From Paulinella micropora (Eukaryota; Cercozoa; Imbricatea; Euglyphida; Paulinellidae), in contig WBZZ01000748.1 in NCBI GenBank assembly GCA_019918135.1, positions 37,501-58,775 on the forward strand: a stretch of DNA of 21,275 nucleotides, written 5' to 3'. Below the pieces are notes generated by a model, which worked only from the letters and a program-made list of their open reading frames with translations, was not told the DNA's origin and searched no databases. Every line of letters starts with the position of its first letter. The first letter of the stretch is position 1. Positions 1 through 8,939 of this stretch are shown in pieces. The position numbers and the translations under genes are program-made.

Positions 1-557
1 GTCGGAGCCGGCTGGCTGTTGCTTGTGTTCGCCGTCCAGCGCAAAGTGGTACGCGACCGCGGGCGCCGGCGGCCGCTGCGAGTGGCTGGCTACGCTCAGG
101 CTGTAGTCGAGCAGCCCGGGGGAAGCAGGCCGGCCCGGCGGCACACTGTCCCCCTCCTCACGCGCGCACAACGAGTCCAGCAGCGCGACCACCTCGTGCG
201 CCCGATCCGGTCGGACGGAGGTATTGGGCAGCACGGCCCAGTGGCGTTCGGCCGCGGGGCGTTCCGGCCCCCCCTGCAGCCGGCCTGCCAGCTGCGCCAG
301 GAGTTCGCCGCGGCAGGGGCTGAGCTCACACCCCAGCTCGCCGCGGCAGGGGCTGAGCTCACACCCCAGCTCGCCGCGGCCCCCGGTGCCGGCCGCCACC
401 TGGTACCCGCCGTCCCGGCCGTCGCAGACGCCGGGGGGGCCCTTTCTAGGCACAGCATGACTTGTCCGCCCGCCGGCAGGTCTACGGACCAGCCCTTGAG
501 CAGCCACACGGGCTCGGCTTCGGCCTGGCGGCCCGGCGGCCCGTGTTCGGTTTCCAT
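1..557 (-). CDS. Unknown protein, N-terminal part (runs off the left edge), with apparent frame change
   Basis: I do not recognise this gene. The ATG at 557 opens a protein beginning METEHGPP. The first frame is convincing to about 440. After the run of seven C (minus strand; 433-439) it becomes a low-complexity Ala/Arg/Trp sequence that stops at 96. From the same run a frame displaced by -1 is open to the window edge and has a balanced composition, including the stretches RHWAVLPNTSVRPDR and HEVVALLDSLCAREE. The real product therefore probably crosses from one frame to the other at this run. The second frame contains an 11-residue segment (CRGELGCELSP) in two tandem copies. The start is well supported because no other in-frame ATG gives a better N-terminus, and a T-rich stretch lies about 35 bases upstream. 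The 3' end is outside the window and the function is unknown. Confidence 0.55.
306..371. repeat. 33-bp tandem repeat, two copies, inside the left-edge gene
   Basis: Two identical 33-bp units occupy 306-338 and 339-371, and the first nine bases of a third follow. The length is a multiple of three, so the duplication adds exactly 11 residues and keeps the frame. The copies are identical, which suggests a recent duplication. Confidence 0.9.
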
Positions 558-750
558 CCCGGGGACGCTGGTCGGCGAACGGTTGGGGGAAAAAGGACCC
601 CCCGCCCCACGCACAGGGCTGGGGAGGGAAGGGAACCCCCTCCCTCCCCCCTCTGCCTGGTCTGGGTGGGCACCCCCTTCCTCCCCCCGCGGTGGCAGGA
701 AAGATCCGGCCTGGGGGTCTGGGGGAGGGGGGCACCGCCTTCTCTGCTAC

Positions 751-884
751 CCCAAGGGGGGAGGGGGGGGTGCCCCCCCGGCCACCCCGGCCAACCCAAG
801 GGGGGGGGGGGGGAGGGGGGGGGGTGCCCCCCCGGCCACCCCAAGGGGGGGGGGGGGGGGAGGGGGGGGGTGTCCCCCCCCCGG
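751..884. repeat. Three-unit G-run/C-run tandem repeat
   Basis: Three imperfect units start near 751, 795 and 839. Each reads CCCAA, a long G-run broken by a single A, a TG or TGT spacer, then a C-run of seven to nine; the first two are followed by GGCCAC. The G-runs differ in length from unit to unit, as expected of unstable homopolymers. Each G-run/spacer/C-run can fold as a hairpin, and the G-runs could form G-quadruplexes. Exact run lengths are the part of this sequence most open to sequencing error. Confidence 0.8.
862..882 (-). terminator. G9/C9 hairpin just past the stop of the 885-3751 gene
   Basis: G9, a TGT loop and C9 form a perfect nine-pair hairpin two bases beyond the TAG stop at 885-887. 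The position suggests a transcript-end hairpin like those known at 3' ends in some giant viruses, but no transcript evidence is available. Confidence 0.35.
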
Positions 885-3751
885 CTAGGCCGTTCGCCAC
901 ACGACGCAGACGCCGGCGTCGGTCCGGCGGCGCAGGCTGCGCGGCAGCTGGCCCTCGGCGGCGGGCACGTCCTGGGCCGTGCAGCCCGGCCCCAGCAAGA
1001 CGTGCAGCAGCACGTAGTGCGCAGGCCGTGCCGGCGGCGCGGGCCACCAGCTCACGCCCGGCTCGCCCGCCCTGGCGTAACAGACGACTAGCGAGTGCTC
1101 GGCCCCCGGCTCTGGCCCGGGCGCCGGCCCGGGCTCGGGCTCAGGCTCGGGGGGGGGCCAGTCCGCGGCGCGCAGGACCCACAGCACACAGGTGCCACGC
1201 ACTAGCCGCACTTCGCCGCCGAGGCCGGACAGCTTGCCAATCTCGCGCAGCGCGTGCTTGTAGGCCAGCGGGGTCGGGACCCAGCGGAACTCGGCGTCCA
1301 GGAGCCCGCCGGGCGGTGGGCGCCGGTGGGCCAGCTCCGTGAGCGCGCGCGAGGCCCGCCAGCAGTCGGGAGATTGCAGGGCCAGCCGGTGCGCGGCGGG
1401 CAGGGTGGCGGGCGGCCGCGGCCTCGCGTCCTGGCGCCACCAGTCGGGCGGGTACAAGGCGTAGTAGCCCTGGCGGAGGCCACGGGGCCCGAGGCGCCGC
1501 GCCGACACGGGGAGCGTGCGCCAGCGCCGGCCGCGGCCGGCCCAGAGCGCCCGGATGGCGCAGAGGAGGGCGAGGTCGGGGGGGAGGTCCTGGCCCTGGA
1601 GGTGCGCCAGGCTGCGCTGGGCCCGGCGCAGCCCGGCCAGCACGGCGGCCGCTGCCGGGCCCGCGCGGGTCTGGCACACGCGCGGGGGCTCGAGGCGCGG
1701 AGTGCGGTCCCGCTGGCGCCGGAGGTAGTGCCACACGCAGCCCGGCGCCGGCACGCACCAGTCCACGGCACGGGCGGCGCACAGCACGCGCGCGAAGCTG
1801 AACTCCTGCAGCAGCGCCCGCAGGCCGCCGTCCACGGCGTGCTGCGCGTTGAGCACCACCAGCACCCGGGCGCCGCGGAGCAGCCGGGCGGCCTCGCCGT
1901 GCCGGGCGGCCAGGATGACGGGCGGCGCGTACCCGTCGCGGCGCACCCCGGCCTGGGCGGCGAGGTCGATCTCCCAGGCGCAGACGCGGGCGGTCTGCAG
2001 GTCGAGCAGCACCGGCAGGCCCGGCAGCGCGGCGGCCGGCGGCAGGTCCAGCCCGCACGCGGCGCCGCTGGGGCTCACGAACGGGTGGTGCCGGGCCAGC
2101 CACGCCCACCACAACGCGCCCGTCGTCCGCGCGTCCAGCAGGCACAGGGTGGTGCCCGGGGCGCGGCCGAGCGCCAGGCCGCGCCACCAGGCGGACCACC
2201 AACCGCGCCGCTCACGCCGTCTGGCCCACCGCCACTGCACGAGGGCCCGCGCGGCGGGCTCCCCCCACGAGCGGGCCCGCCGGTCCGCCGCGGCCACCGC
2301 CTCGGCCTCGGCGCGAGCAAACAGGTCCCACGCAGTCGGGGCGCCCTCCTCCAGCCGCGGCCGCTTGGCCCGGGGGAGCGGGGCCGGCCGCCCCTGGTCG
2401 GCCAGGGCCGCGAGCACGTGGCCCCGGGCGGCCTCGAACTGCGGCCGGGCGCAGTGCAGGCGGAGCGCCAGCCGCTCACCGTGCAGCACCAGGCGGCCGG
2501 CGTGCGCCCCCAGCAGGACTCGCAGCCAGACGGGCCAGCGGACGGGCCGGCGGGCGTGCCAGCGGGCGTGCGTGGCCCCCCGCCCAAGGACGGGGGCAGC
2601 ACCCACCACCGGGGAGCGCACGCGCCGCCGTCCTGGCCGCCGGCCCGCCCGCGGGCCGAGTCCGCCCACCACGCGCAGGCCGGCCCCAGGACGGGCGGCG
2701 GCGGGCCGGGCGGCGGCGGCGGGCCGCCGGGCGGGGGTGGGTCCGCGGGCTCGGGGACGCCGCCGGCAGGCGCGGCCAGGCCGCGCAGCCAGCGCAGGAC
2801 GGCCAGGGTGTAGGGCACGGGCTCCTCGGCGGGCAAGTGGTTCGCCGCGGCCTGCGCCCGGAGCAGCTGGTCCCTGTCCTGCCCCGCCACGCCCTGGAGC
2901 AGCGCGCCGAGGTAGGCCGCCCAGCGCTCCTCGGGCGCGGGCCGGCAGGGGCGGGCCTGGTACAGCCTGGCCTGCCACGCCAGCCACAGCGGTAGCCAGG
3001 GTGGGACGCCGCCCGGCCAGCGGCGCGCCTCGCGGCGCACGAGCGCCAGCCGGTCCAGCAGCAACCGGGGAGGGGCCGCCGCGCTCGCGTCGTCGTCAGG
3101 GGGCCCCTGCTCCGGCTCACGCGCTAGCTGTTCGGCGCACCACCACGCGGCGCGCTCCCACTCCGGCCCGCCACCGAGCCCCGCCAGCGCCAACGAGTCC
3201 AACCACAGGGCGAACACTAGGCACGGAGGGGCGGTGCGCCGGCGGTGGCACGAGTTGACCAGCGCGCGGGCCGCCCCCGCCGCGCTCGCCCGCAGCGCAT
3301 GGCTCCACACCGCGGCCCAGCCCGGCTGTCCTCCTCCCAGCGCGTCCTCCGCGTACTGCGGCAGCGCGTGCGCGTCGCCCAGGCACGGCGCCGGCGGTGG
3401 CGTGGGCCGGGCGTACCACGCCGCCCACTGCTCGGGCCGCGTCAGTAGTAGCAGCCAGCACCCCTCCGTGCGTCCCTCCCACGCGTGTCGTTCCGTCCAG
3501 GGCAGCCAGGCCCGCGCGGCCACCGACCAGCCCGCTTGTTGCCAGACTCCGAGGCCCGCTTGCAGCGCCCGGGCCGAGCCGGCCCACCAGAGGTGGCACG
3601 AAGGGTAGGCCCAGCACAGCGTACAGGTCGCCCGGGCGGCCGGCCCCGCCGACGCGCCGAGACGGGCGGCGAGGTCGGCTAGCGCCGCAGCCAGCCCCGC
3701 TTCGGCCTTGGGGGCGATCACGTCCAGGGCGGGCTCGGCACTGCTCTGCAT
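885..3751 (-). CDS. Large unknown protein, encoded in two frames joined near 2576-2581
   Basis: The ATG at 3751 (protein start MQSSAEPALDV) is preceded directly by an in-frame TAG. The first frame has a plausible Trp/Ala/Leu-rich composition for about 390 codons. It ends its credible part in a Pro/Gly-rich linker and the run of six G at 2576-2581 (minus strand). Downstream of that run the coding signal moves to the frame displaced by -1, which continues for about 560 codons to the TAG at 885. The second part includes the stretches WDLFARAEAEAV and CLLDARTTGALWWAW, and near its end a Glu-Pro/Gly-Pro repeat (about 1100-1150). Together the product would be about 955 residues. I recognise no family. 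There is no signal peptide and no clear membrane segment. The exact crossing point could lie anywhere between about 2760 and 2560; the G6 run is the best candidate. The two halves could also be read as two overlapping genes, but the second frame has no convincing start of its own. Confidence 0.55.
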
Positions 3752-3768
3752 CTAGGTGGCCGGCCCAC

Positions 3769-3776
3769 ACTTTTTG
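3769..3776 (-). promoter_or_regulatory. AAAAAGT promoter-like element
   Basis: On the minus strand CAAAAAGT lies 18-25 bases upstream of the ATG at 3751. Two other genes here (starts 6902 and 7254) have AAAAGT in the same orientation at about the same distance. This is an otherwise G/C-saturated region, so the A-run stands out. Confidence 0.4.
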
Positions 3777-3960
3777 CGCTGAGCGCCAGCGGGCCAGCGG
3801 CACTGGCACGGGCACGGGCACGGGCGGTGCGCGCGCCGCGGCGGGCGTAGGGAGGGGGGGCGAGAGACCGGGGGGGGGCGCCGCCGCCGCCGCCGCCGGG
3901 GGGTAGAAAGGGAGGCGGGCGGCCCGGCGGGCCTCCCCTCCCCGGGGCCGGCTAGCACCC

Positions 3961-4028
3961 GCGCCCCGTCGGCAGAGCCTCCCCGCGCCCCGTCGGCGGA
4001 GCCTCCCCGCGCCCGTCGGCGGAGCCTC
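3961..4028. repeat. 24-bp tandem repeat, nearly three copies
   Basis: The units at 3961-3984 and 3985-4008 differ at one base. A third copy (4009-4028) lacks one C and its last bases. It lies between divergent genes; no function is evident. Confidence 0.85.
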
Positions 4029-4186
4029 AGGGCGGGGGGTTGGAGCAGGGAGGAGGGGGGCCGCAAGAAAGACTCTCGGCCCAATCTCCTGGCGACCAAG
4101 CTGGCGGGGGTGTAGCGCACTCCTGGGATTCTGAGCGAGCGCTGAGCTGACCGCCAGCCTCTCTGACTACTACGACTAACCCTGCG

Positions 4187-5515
4187 ATGGTGGTCCTGTT
4201 ATTTAGTAGTGTGCTGTGCCGGGCCTCGGCCAACTGGGTAGGACTTTCAGCTCCACTGCCGTTGGCTGTTTTGGAGTGTATCCAGAGTAATGTCGGTAAT
4301 CAAACCTTGCTGCGACAGTTCACCAGCCTGTTGGAGACTGACCACCCACGACCGATAGTCGTCGAGTTCATTGGTGGTTCTATCACCAAAGGCGCCGGCA
4401 GTTCCAATAACTGTTATGCTGAAGACAAGAGCCCGTGTGTTCCCCCGACCGAATTTTTGCCCTACGGCCGGAATTCTTTCTTGAACGTCTTCCTGAACCT
4501 GCTGCAAGAATTTTATCCGGGCAGCTATCAGGCCCTCTACGTTGAAATCGGAGAGCTCAACTACGGAGTCTCGTATGTCGCGGGCTCCTCGGTCTCGTCG
4601 GGCTTGCAGCTTTCTCCGGCAGATCTTTACGTCATGGACATATCAGTCAGTGGTGGACGTCCCGATCACGTCGAAAGGATCGTGCGCTTGCGTAAAAACC
4701 AACAGGCACCCGTGGTCTCGTTGCACTGGTTCAGGCACAAGCAAACGAGCGCTCACCCTGATTCTCCCGCTTGGCCGGAAAAGTGGTTTGAGCTGGCTTC
4801 GTCCGAAACCAAAACCTACGCTACTTACCAGTATTATGGGATCCCGATGTTGACGTTCCGAGGTATTTTAGCCCCGCCGCTGGTGAAGGAAAGCAGCCTG
4901 TACGATTCGTTTTGGCACGCAGATAAAGTGCACCCCAGCGACCTTGGGCACGCTCTGATCGCCCCTGCCCTTTTCCAAGCGGTGTGCAAGGACTGCGGGG
5001 CTAGAGCTTCCAAGGCAGCTGCTGGCCACGACTGGCAGAAGTACGGATTTCAATGTGGTGCTGGCGTGGCTACGAAACCTCTGGTTGCGATAGCCCAGGA
5101 AACGGACCTGTACCGGATATGCCGAGATCCCAGGTCATTACACGAAATGGCCATCGCCAACACAGGCTGGCATTTCGTAGACAACGAGACCTCCAGGCTG
5201 GGTCGCTTACGAGCACCGTCCTTGCTAGCTAGCCAGGTCCCCGCCGGAAGTTCCATCAGCTGGTCCTTGCACCTGAACGGTTTCTTGTGGGTTTCCTATT
5301 TAGCTTCGTACGAACGTTTTGGATCAGCCCTAGTTTCTACTAATTGTTCCTCCGGCCAGCAAGTCCACCAAGAAGTTCTCAATGCTACCTGGAAGGACAG
5401 GGTCAGCCTGGAAACTGAGAGGATGCTGGTGGTGGGTCATGGAACTGCTTGTCTTCTCACGGTGAAGACTCTGGAAGCTAACCGCCTCTTCAAGATTTTT
5501 CATTTATGTTTCTAG
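4187..5515 (+). CDS. Secreted SGNH/GDSL-hydrolase-like protein, plant/algal type
   Basis: A 442-residue protein. The N-terminus MVVLLFSSVLCRASA looks like a signal peptide, with cleavage likely after ASA (residue 15). SGNH block I appears as FIGGSITKGAG (residues 61-71, nucleophile Ser65). Block V appears as DKVHPSDLGH (246-255, with Asp246 and His249 as the candidate acid/base pair). The Gly and Asn of blocks II and III are less clear; GSSVSSGL near 133 and the segment around Asp151 are candidates. The last 80 residues (VSYLASYERFGSA and onward) match, from family knowledge, the C-terminal beta domain of SGNH-like proteins common in green algae and other phytoplankton. It probably acts on an ester in a glycan or cell-wall polymer outside the cell or in the secretory path; the substrate is unknown. 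Base composition is close to half G+C, far below its neighbours, and codon use is unlike theirs. Recent transfer from an algal-type host is likely. The reading frame is intact throughout. Confidence 0.8.
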   Translation: MVVLLFSSVLCRASANWVGLSAPLPLAVLECIQSNVGNQTLLRQFTSLLETDHPRPIVVEFIGGSITKGAGSSNNCYAEDKSPCVPPTEFLPYGRNSFLNVFLNLLQEFYPGSYQALYVEIGELNYGVSYVAGSSVSSGLQLSPADLYVMDISVSGGRPDHVERIVRLRKNQQAPVVSLHWFRHKQTSAHPDSPAWPEKWFELASSETKTYATYQYYGIPMLTFRGILAPPLVKESSLYDSFWHADKVHPSDLGHALIAPALFQAVCKDCGARASKAAAGHDWQKYGFQCGAGVATKPLVAIAQETDLYRICRDPRSLHEMAIANTGWHFVDNETSRLGRLRAPSLLASQVPAGSSISWSLHLNGFLWVSYLASYERFGSALVSTNCSSGQQVHQEVLNATWKDRVSLETERMLVVGHGTACLLTVKTLEANRLFKIFHLCF

Positions 5516-5841
5516 GGAGGTTGGTACCCACGAAACGGAACTTTCAGCGGACTCTACCAGATTCTGCCAGTGCCGGCCTCGCAGCGCGTTTCTACCCCAA
5601 CTAGTCAACTTCTGCCCCGCTCGCGGACGGATAGAACGGTCCTTAAGAATTTCAACTCAGCTTAAGCAGGGGGGTCCCACTTTTTCACTGGACGGCCGGG
5701 AACTCGCGCCGACAAAACCGGGGGCCAAACCTGTTTTTCCTTGGTTTCTTTTATTAAAAGTACAACTTTACACAAGCCCGGGGCCTCACTGCTGGTCCGA
5801 AGGCGGCGGCCGGGCGTGAACCGGGCAGCAGAGGCCGTAGG
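5516..5841. other. Convergent intergenic region (3' ends of two genes)
   Basis: This is 326 bases between the stop of the hydrolase gene and the stop of the minus-strand gene ending at 5842. The composition is moderate, like the hydrolase gene, as if transferred with it. It contains two CTTAAG sites near 5642 and 5662 that could pair, and a minus-strand AATAAA (separate entry). No credible gene is seen. Confidence 0.5.
5750..5755 (-). terminator. AATAAA polyadenylation-type signal
   Basis: On the minus strand AATAAA occurs about 87 bases past the TGA stop at 5842, in an AT-rich patch (5733-5775) surrounded by GC-rich sequence. Its position fits a eukaryotic-type 3' end for the 5842-6902 gene. 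Confidence 0.4.
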
Positions 5842-6902
5842 TCAGAGGACAGGGTCCAGAAGCGGGGGGTATTCAGTCTCGGAGCCGAGGGGTGGCGGAC
5901 AAGCGCGCACGGGCGAGGGCCGGCGCGGCCGGCGGGGCTGGCTTGCCCGGGCGGTGTGCAGGCCCCGGCGCGGGGAGTAGTCACGGGCATACGGGCTGCG
6001 CCCCCTGGCCAGCGGCCTGGGCGGCGGACAGTCACGGGGGGGGCTGCCCTTGGCCGGTAGCCGGCGGCGCTTGAGGGGGGGGTGTGGCAGCGGCAGGGGT
6101 ACGTAGGTGCGGACATAGGTGCCCGGGTGCTCTTGCTCGCGCCGCAAGCGGGAAGAGACCTGGCGCAGCATGTACTCGAGCCGGCGGAGGTCATCGGCCG
6201 CGTTCAGGGCGCTCTCTCTGGCGCCGTCCGTACGGGCGTGCCGGGCTAGCTGTCCGGCCGCGTCGGTGGCGCTGGCCCCGGCCGCTTCGCAGGCCCGGAT
6301 GGCGAGCGGCAGGCCTCCTGCCGGTAGGCTGGGCGCGCTAGGCCCCTCGTGCTGGAACATGGACAAGAGTGCCTCGACGCTCGTGTCGGCGGAGGGAGCG
6401 GCCGGCACGGGATTAGAGTATTGGGTCGGAGAGTAGGGTTCGGAGTCGGCCGCGGGGGGCAGGTGGGCGGGCATGGTCACGAGGTCGGTGCAGCCGTCAG
6501 CCAGGCGCCTGGTCTCGGCCAGCGGGAGCACTTTGTGGCCCTGACCAGGCGCCGGGGGGCGTGCAGCGTAGGGCGCGCGCCGGCGCGCGCGCGCCCGCCG
6601 GCGCGAGCGCCGCGCGCCGCGGCAGGGGGGGGCGCCCGTCCGCCCGGCGCGCGCCGCGTGCGCGGTGTCCGGCGCGCGGCACGTGGGGGGGGGCTCCGGC
6701 GCGTCGCCGCCCGTGGGCGCACGGCGCCCGGCGGTGGACCACGCCGACCCGCCGTGCGCTCCCCCGCCGTGTGCCGACTCGTCTGGCGCCGGCGCGCCTC
6801 GGCTGCCCGCCCGGCGGCTTCCTCGGCGGCGTAGAAAGGCTGGGCGGGCGCACCAGGCGGGGCGGCGGCGCCGTCCTCCTCGGTGCCCAAGGCCACCGAC
6901 AT
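5842..6902 (-). CDS. Unknown Pro/Arg/Ser-rich, probably nuclear protein, with apparent frame change
   Basis: I do not recognise this protein. The ATG at 6902 (MSVALGTEEDGAA) has an AAAAGT element about 20 bases upstream and gives a credible N-terminus of about 30-35 residues. That frame then becomes Arg/Ala/Pro noise and stops at 6477. The frame displaced by -1 is open to the TGA at 5842 and holds the clearly coding part: LPLAETRRLADGC, a region of helical character near DDLRRLEYMLRQVSSRLRRE, a basic KRRR cluster that could be a nuclear localisation signal, and an SP/RS-rich tail. The crossing may be at GGGCGGG (6806-6812) or at C6 (6554-6559). The full product would be about 353 residues. 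A conservative alternative is a start at the in-frame ATG at 6474, giving 210 residues (MPAHLPPAADSEPY). The SP/RS tail and basic patches suggest RNA or DNA binding, but this is inference. Confidence 0.5.
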
Positions 6903-6919
6903 ACGGTTTCGGAGGGTCT

Positions 6920-6926
6920 ACTTTTC
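6920..6926 (-). promoter_or_regulatory. GAAAAGT promoter-like element
   Basis: On the minus strand GAAAAGT lies 18-24 bases upstream of the ATG at 6902. It matches the elements before 3751 and 7254 in sequence, orientation and spacing. Confidence 0.4.
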
Positions 6927-7235
6927 TAGCCCCGCGAGGAAGAGGCGGCGGGCCCTGCCCCACTCCCTCCCCCACCCGGCCCTGCCCAGCGCCTCCCCCC
7001 GCGCCCGCGCACGAGCGCCCGCCTCCCCCCCCCCCCCCCCCCCGCGGCGGCCGCGCGCCCTCCCTCCCGCCGGCCGTGGCTGCCGGTGGTCAGGGCGTGC
7101 GCTGGGGAGGGGGGGAAGCCGGTCCCTCCCCCGACCGGTTGCCGCCACACTGGTACGCGAGGGCCCGGCTGGAAGTCTGCCCCCGGGCCGCCCAGACCCG
7201 GCCCCGCGTGCAGCCTGTGCCGTGTGTGGGCCCGC

Positions 7236-7242
7236 AAAAGTT
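7236..7242 (+). promoter_or_regulatory. AAAAGTT promoter-like element
   Basis: AAAAGTTCTAAAG begins 18 bases upstream of the ATG at 7254. It resembles GAAAAATTCTCAAAG at 21083-21097 near the right edge. Confidence 0.4.
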
Positions 7243-7253
7243 CTAAAGAGGCC

Positions 7254-8551
7254 ATGAGCCAAAAGAACAAGCGCCGCCTACTGTGCCAGACACCCCGGCC
7301 AGCGGCCGGAGGCCCCCCGGCCTGGCACAGACCAGCCGAACCAGCAGTGGCGTGGTCGGAACCAGCGCTCTCCCTGGAGGAGGACGACGACGAGCGCACG
7401 GGCGTCGACGGGACAACGCACGCACGCCACTAACCCTGATCTTCCGCACCGGGGAAACACTGGAGGCTACCGTCGGCCAGCTTGCCGTGGTGGACTCACC
7501 CTTCTTACGGGCGGCGGCGGGGTCCTCCGCCGCCGGCGCGGCAGAAGGAATTCGGGTCGAGGGCAACGCCGAGACGGTGGCACTGTTACTACGCACTCAC
7601 GTGGACAAGGTGCTCTCGTTTCTGCTGACCCTGGAAGCCCTGCGCCCCTACGAGCACGCGCCAGTCGATCCCCGCGACGAGGCGATTAGCTCTCTGCTGG
7701 TTAGGCCGACCGGGCCGGAGGATGTGCCCCCGTGTGCCCGGCAGGGTGTCTGGAGCAAGCTGATGGTACTACCGGACGCGCTAGAGAGCGCTCTGCGCCT
7801 GACGAACAACAGGCTGGTCTTTTTGCTCTACGGCTTGCGTGTCCAGACCTTGAGCCAGCTCTTGAGTGCGATGGAGACCGTCCGGGGGGGAGAGGGCTCT
7901 GCCTTCGAGTGCTTTACGCGTAGTTCACGGGGCCCGGGCGCACGGGCCGTGTACGAAATCCAGCCGGAGGGCCCGGTCTGGACACCTGGGTACAGCAAGA
8001 GAATTACTGAGGTCAAGGTAGACGGGGAGACACGCTATCTCTACCCGCGCCGAAAGCATTTTTGTGGCGGCGAGTGTTGTGCCAGACAGCGCGCGATACA
8101 GCGTGAGCCTGTCCACACCGAGAAGCTGTGGATGCGGGTGGTCTGGTTCTGGCACAGCCCCCTGGACTTCCCCTCCGCCGACAACCGCGACGCATACTGG
8201 AAGTCCTTTCTGCAAGGCTACGGCCAGTGCGATGCCCGTCGCGAGCCCAGCGCTGCGTACCCGTTAAAACAGGTGGCCGAGGTTACGCACCAGCTCTATG
8301 CCTACTTACAAAACGACGCGGCCCTCCTCGCAAGCTGCTTTAGGGAGGGGGATAGGCAGAGAACGCACGTGGAACAGCCAGGCTTCGCCTATGCGCTGAG
8401 CAGCTGGGATTACCTAAAGGCTAAGGCTCCGCACGTCTTGCAGCCGCTCTGGCAAATGTACCATTTGACGACCCCCTCGGCAGCGGGAGCCGGAGCCAGC
8501 GCTAGCAGTAGTAGCAGCAGCCGTAACCCAGGAGAAAAGAACAGACAATAA
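7254..8551 (+). CDS. BTB/POZ-like domain protein with apparent frame change near the N-terminus
   Basis: The ATG at 7254 (MSQKNKRRLL) lies just past an AAAAGT element, but its frame stops at 7433. From the run of six C at 7313-7318 the frame displaced by -1 stays open to the TAA at 8549-8551. That second frame has no ATG for about 160 codons, so an ATG start at 7254 plus a frame change is the best reading. The product is about 432 residues. About 60 residues in, LTLIFRTGETLEATVGQL followed by SPFLR and IRVEGNAETVALLL resembles the beta-alpha core of a BTB/POZ fold, used for dimerisation or for binding Cul3. The rest is unassigned; it has a Cys cluster (HFCGGECCARQ), Trp/Tyr-rich segments and a Ser-rich C-terminus. 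The BTB call rests on pattern only and is moderate. Proximity to F-box genes suggests a shared ubiquitin-ligase theme. Confidence 0.5.
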
Positions 8552-8939
8552 CTTACTTCTCCCTCCGCTGCCCAGGGGGCACCCCCTCTTCCTGGACGGG
8601 TCAGCCGAGCACAGGCGCCGCCGGGCTCGCAGCTTGCCGGCCCGGCAGCGACGCCAGGGAGTCAGCGGGGATTCTCTAGCGCCTCAGCCCCGGGTGCTAC
8701 GGACGGTGGCGGCCCCGAGGCCGCCGCGGCGCGGAGCGCGACGGGCCCCGCGCCGGGCGGTTGGGGTGGGTGCCCCCGCGGAGCAGCGCCACTACCGCGC
8801 GGCAGGCGCCCGGGCCACCTGTGGAGGGGGGGTGGGGGGAAACGCGGCCACGAGTGGCTCGCCCCGTGCGCCGGACCGCGCGCCCCGTAGGCCGGCAGTA
8901 GCACCCCCTCAGTGGGGAGGACTTTTTCTCTTCTAGCGC
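8552..8939. other. Intergenic region upstream of the Sel1 gene
   Basis: This is 388 GC-rich bases between two plus-strand genes. A near-perfect palindrome TGCCGGCCCGGCA (8635-8647) lies about 85 bases after the upstream stop. A pyrimidine tract ending in TAG sits just before the Sel1 start (separate entry). A 100-codon open frame here has Arg/Pro/Ala noise composition and is not accepted. Confidence 0.45.
8921..8936 (+). promoter_or_regulatory. Pyrimidine tract ACTTTTTCTCTTCTAG before the Sel1 start
   Basis: This T-rich tract ends three bases before the ATG at 8940. Its first seven bases are the reverse complement of the AAAAAGT element found before other genes. It also looks like a spliceosomal 3' splice site (pyrimidine tract then TAG), so it could be an initiator/promoter element or the end of a 5' UTR intron. 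Confidence 0.35.

Larger units (their letters stand above)
558..884. other. Intergenic region: G/C-tract block between two minus-strand genes
   Basis: This is 327 bases between the stop of the 885-3751 gene and the start of the left-edge gene. The part near 580-600 has a short A-run (T-run on the transcribed strand) that may belong to the promoter of the left-edge gene. From about 750 on it is almost entirely runs of G and C (separate entry). I see no credible coding sequence; the open frames here are poly-Gly/Pro artefacts. Confidence 0.6.
3752..4186. other. Divergent intergenic region with simple repeats
   Basis: This region separates two divergently transcribed genes and should hold both promoters. 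It contains a hexamer repeat (GGCACG, around 3800-3825), a run of GCC triplets (about 3880-3898) and a 24-bp tandem repeat (separate entry). The last 100 bases before 4187 are noticeably less GC-rich, which matches the composition of the hydrolase gene they precede. No credible gene is seen. Confidence 0.5.
6903..7253. other. Divergent promoter region with a C19 tract
   Basis: This is 351 bases between divergent starts. Each end carries an AAAAGT-type element. The middle holds a run of 19 C (7025-7043) and other Pro/Gly-coding-like C-runs, which create long but unconvincing open frames on both strands. Confidence 0.5.

Noticed and set aside
462..1342. Long plus-strand frames across the G/C-tract block
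   Set aside because: They are poly-Gly/Pro translations of homopolymer runs and shadows of the minus-strand genes.
1254..3258. Long plus-strand frames opposite the 885-3751 gene
   Set aside because: They are open because of the very high GC content (few stop codons). Arg/Ala/Pro/Gly dominate, and the minus-strand frames have the better amino-acid balance.
7283..7285. GTG as the start of the BTB-like gene
   Set aside because: Non-ATG starts are unlikely in this eukaryotic-type context. The nearby ATG at 7254 with an upstream AAAAGT element is better, although it requires a frame change.
8634..8936. 100-codon plus-strand open frame before the Sel1 gene
   Set aside because: The composition is Arg/Pro/Ala only, there are no motifs, and it overlaps the likely promoter.
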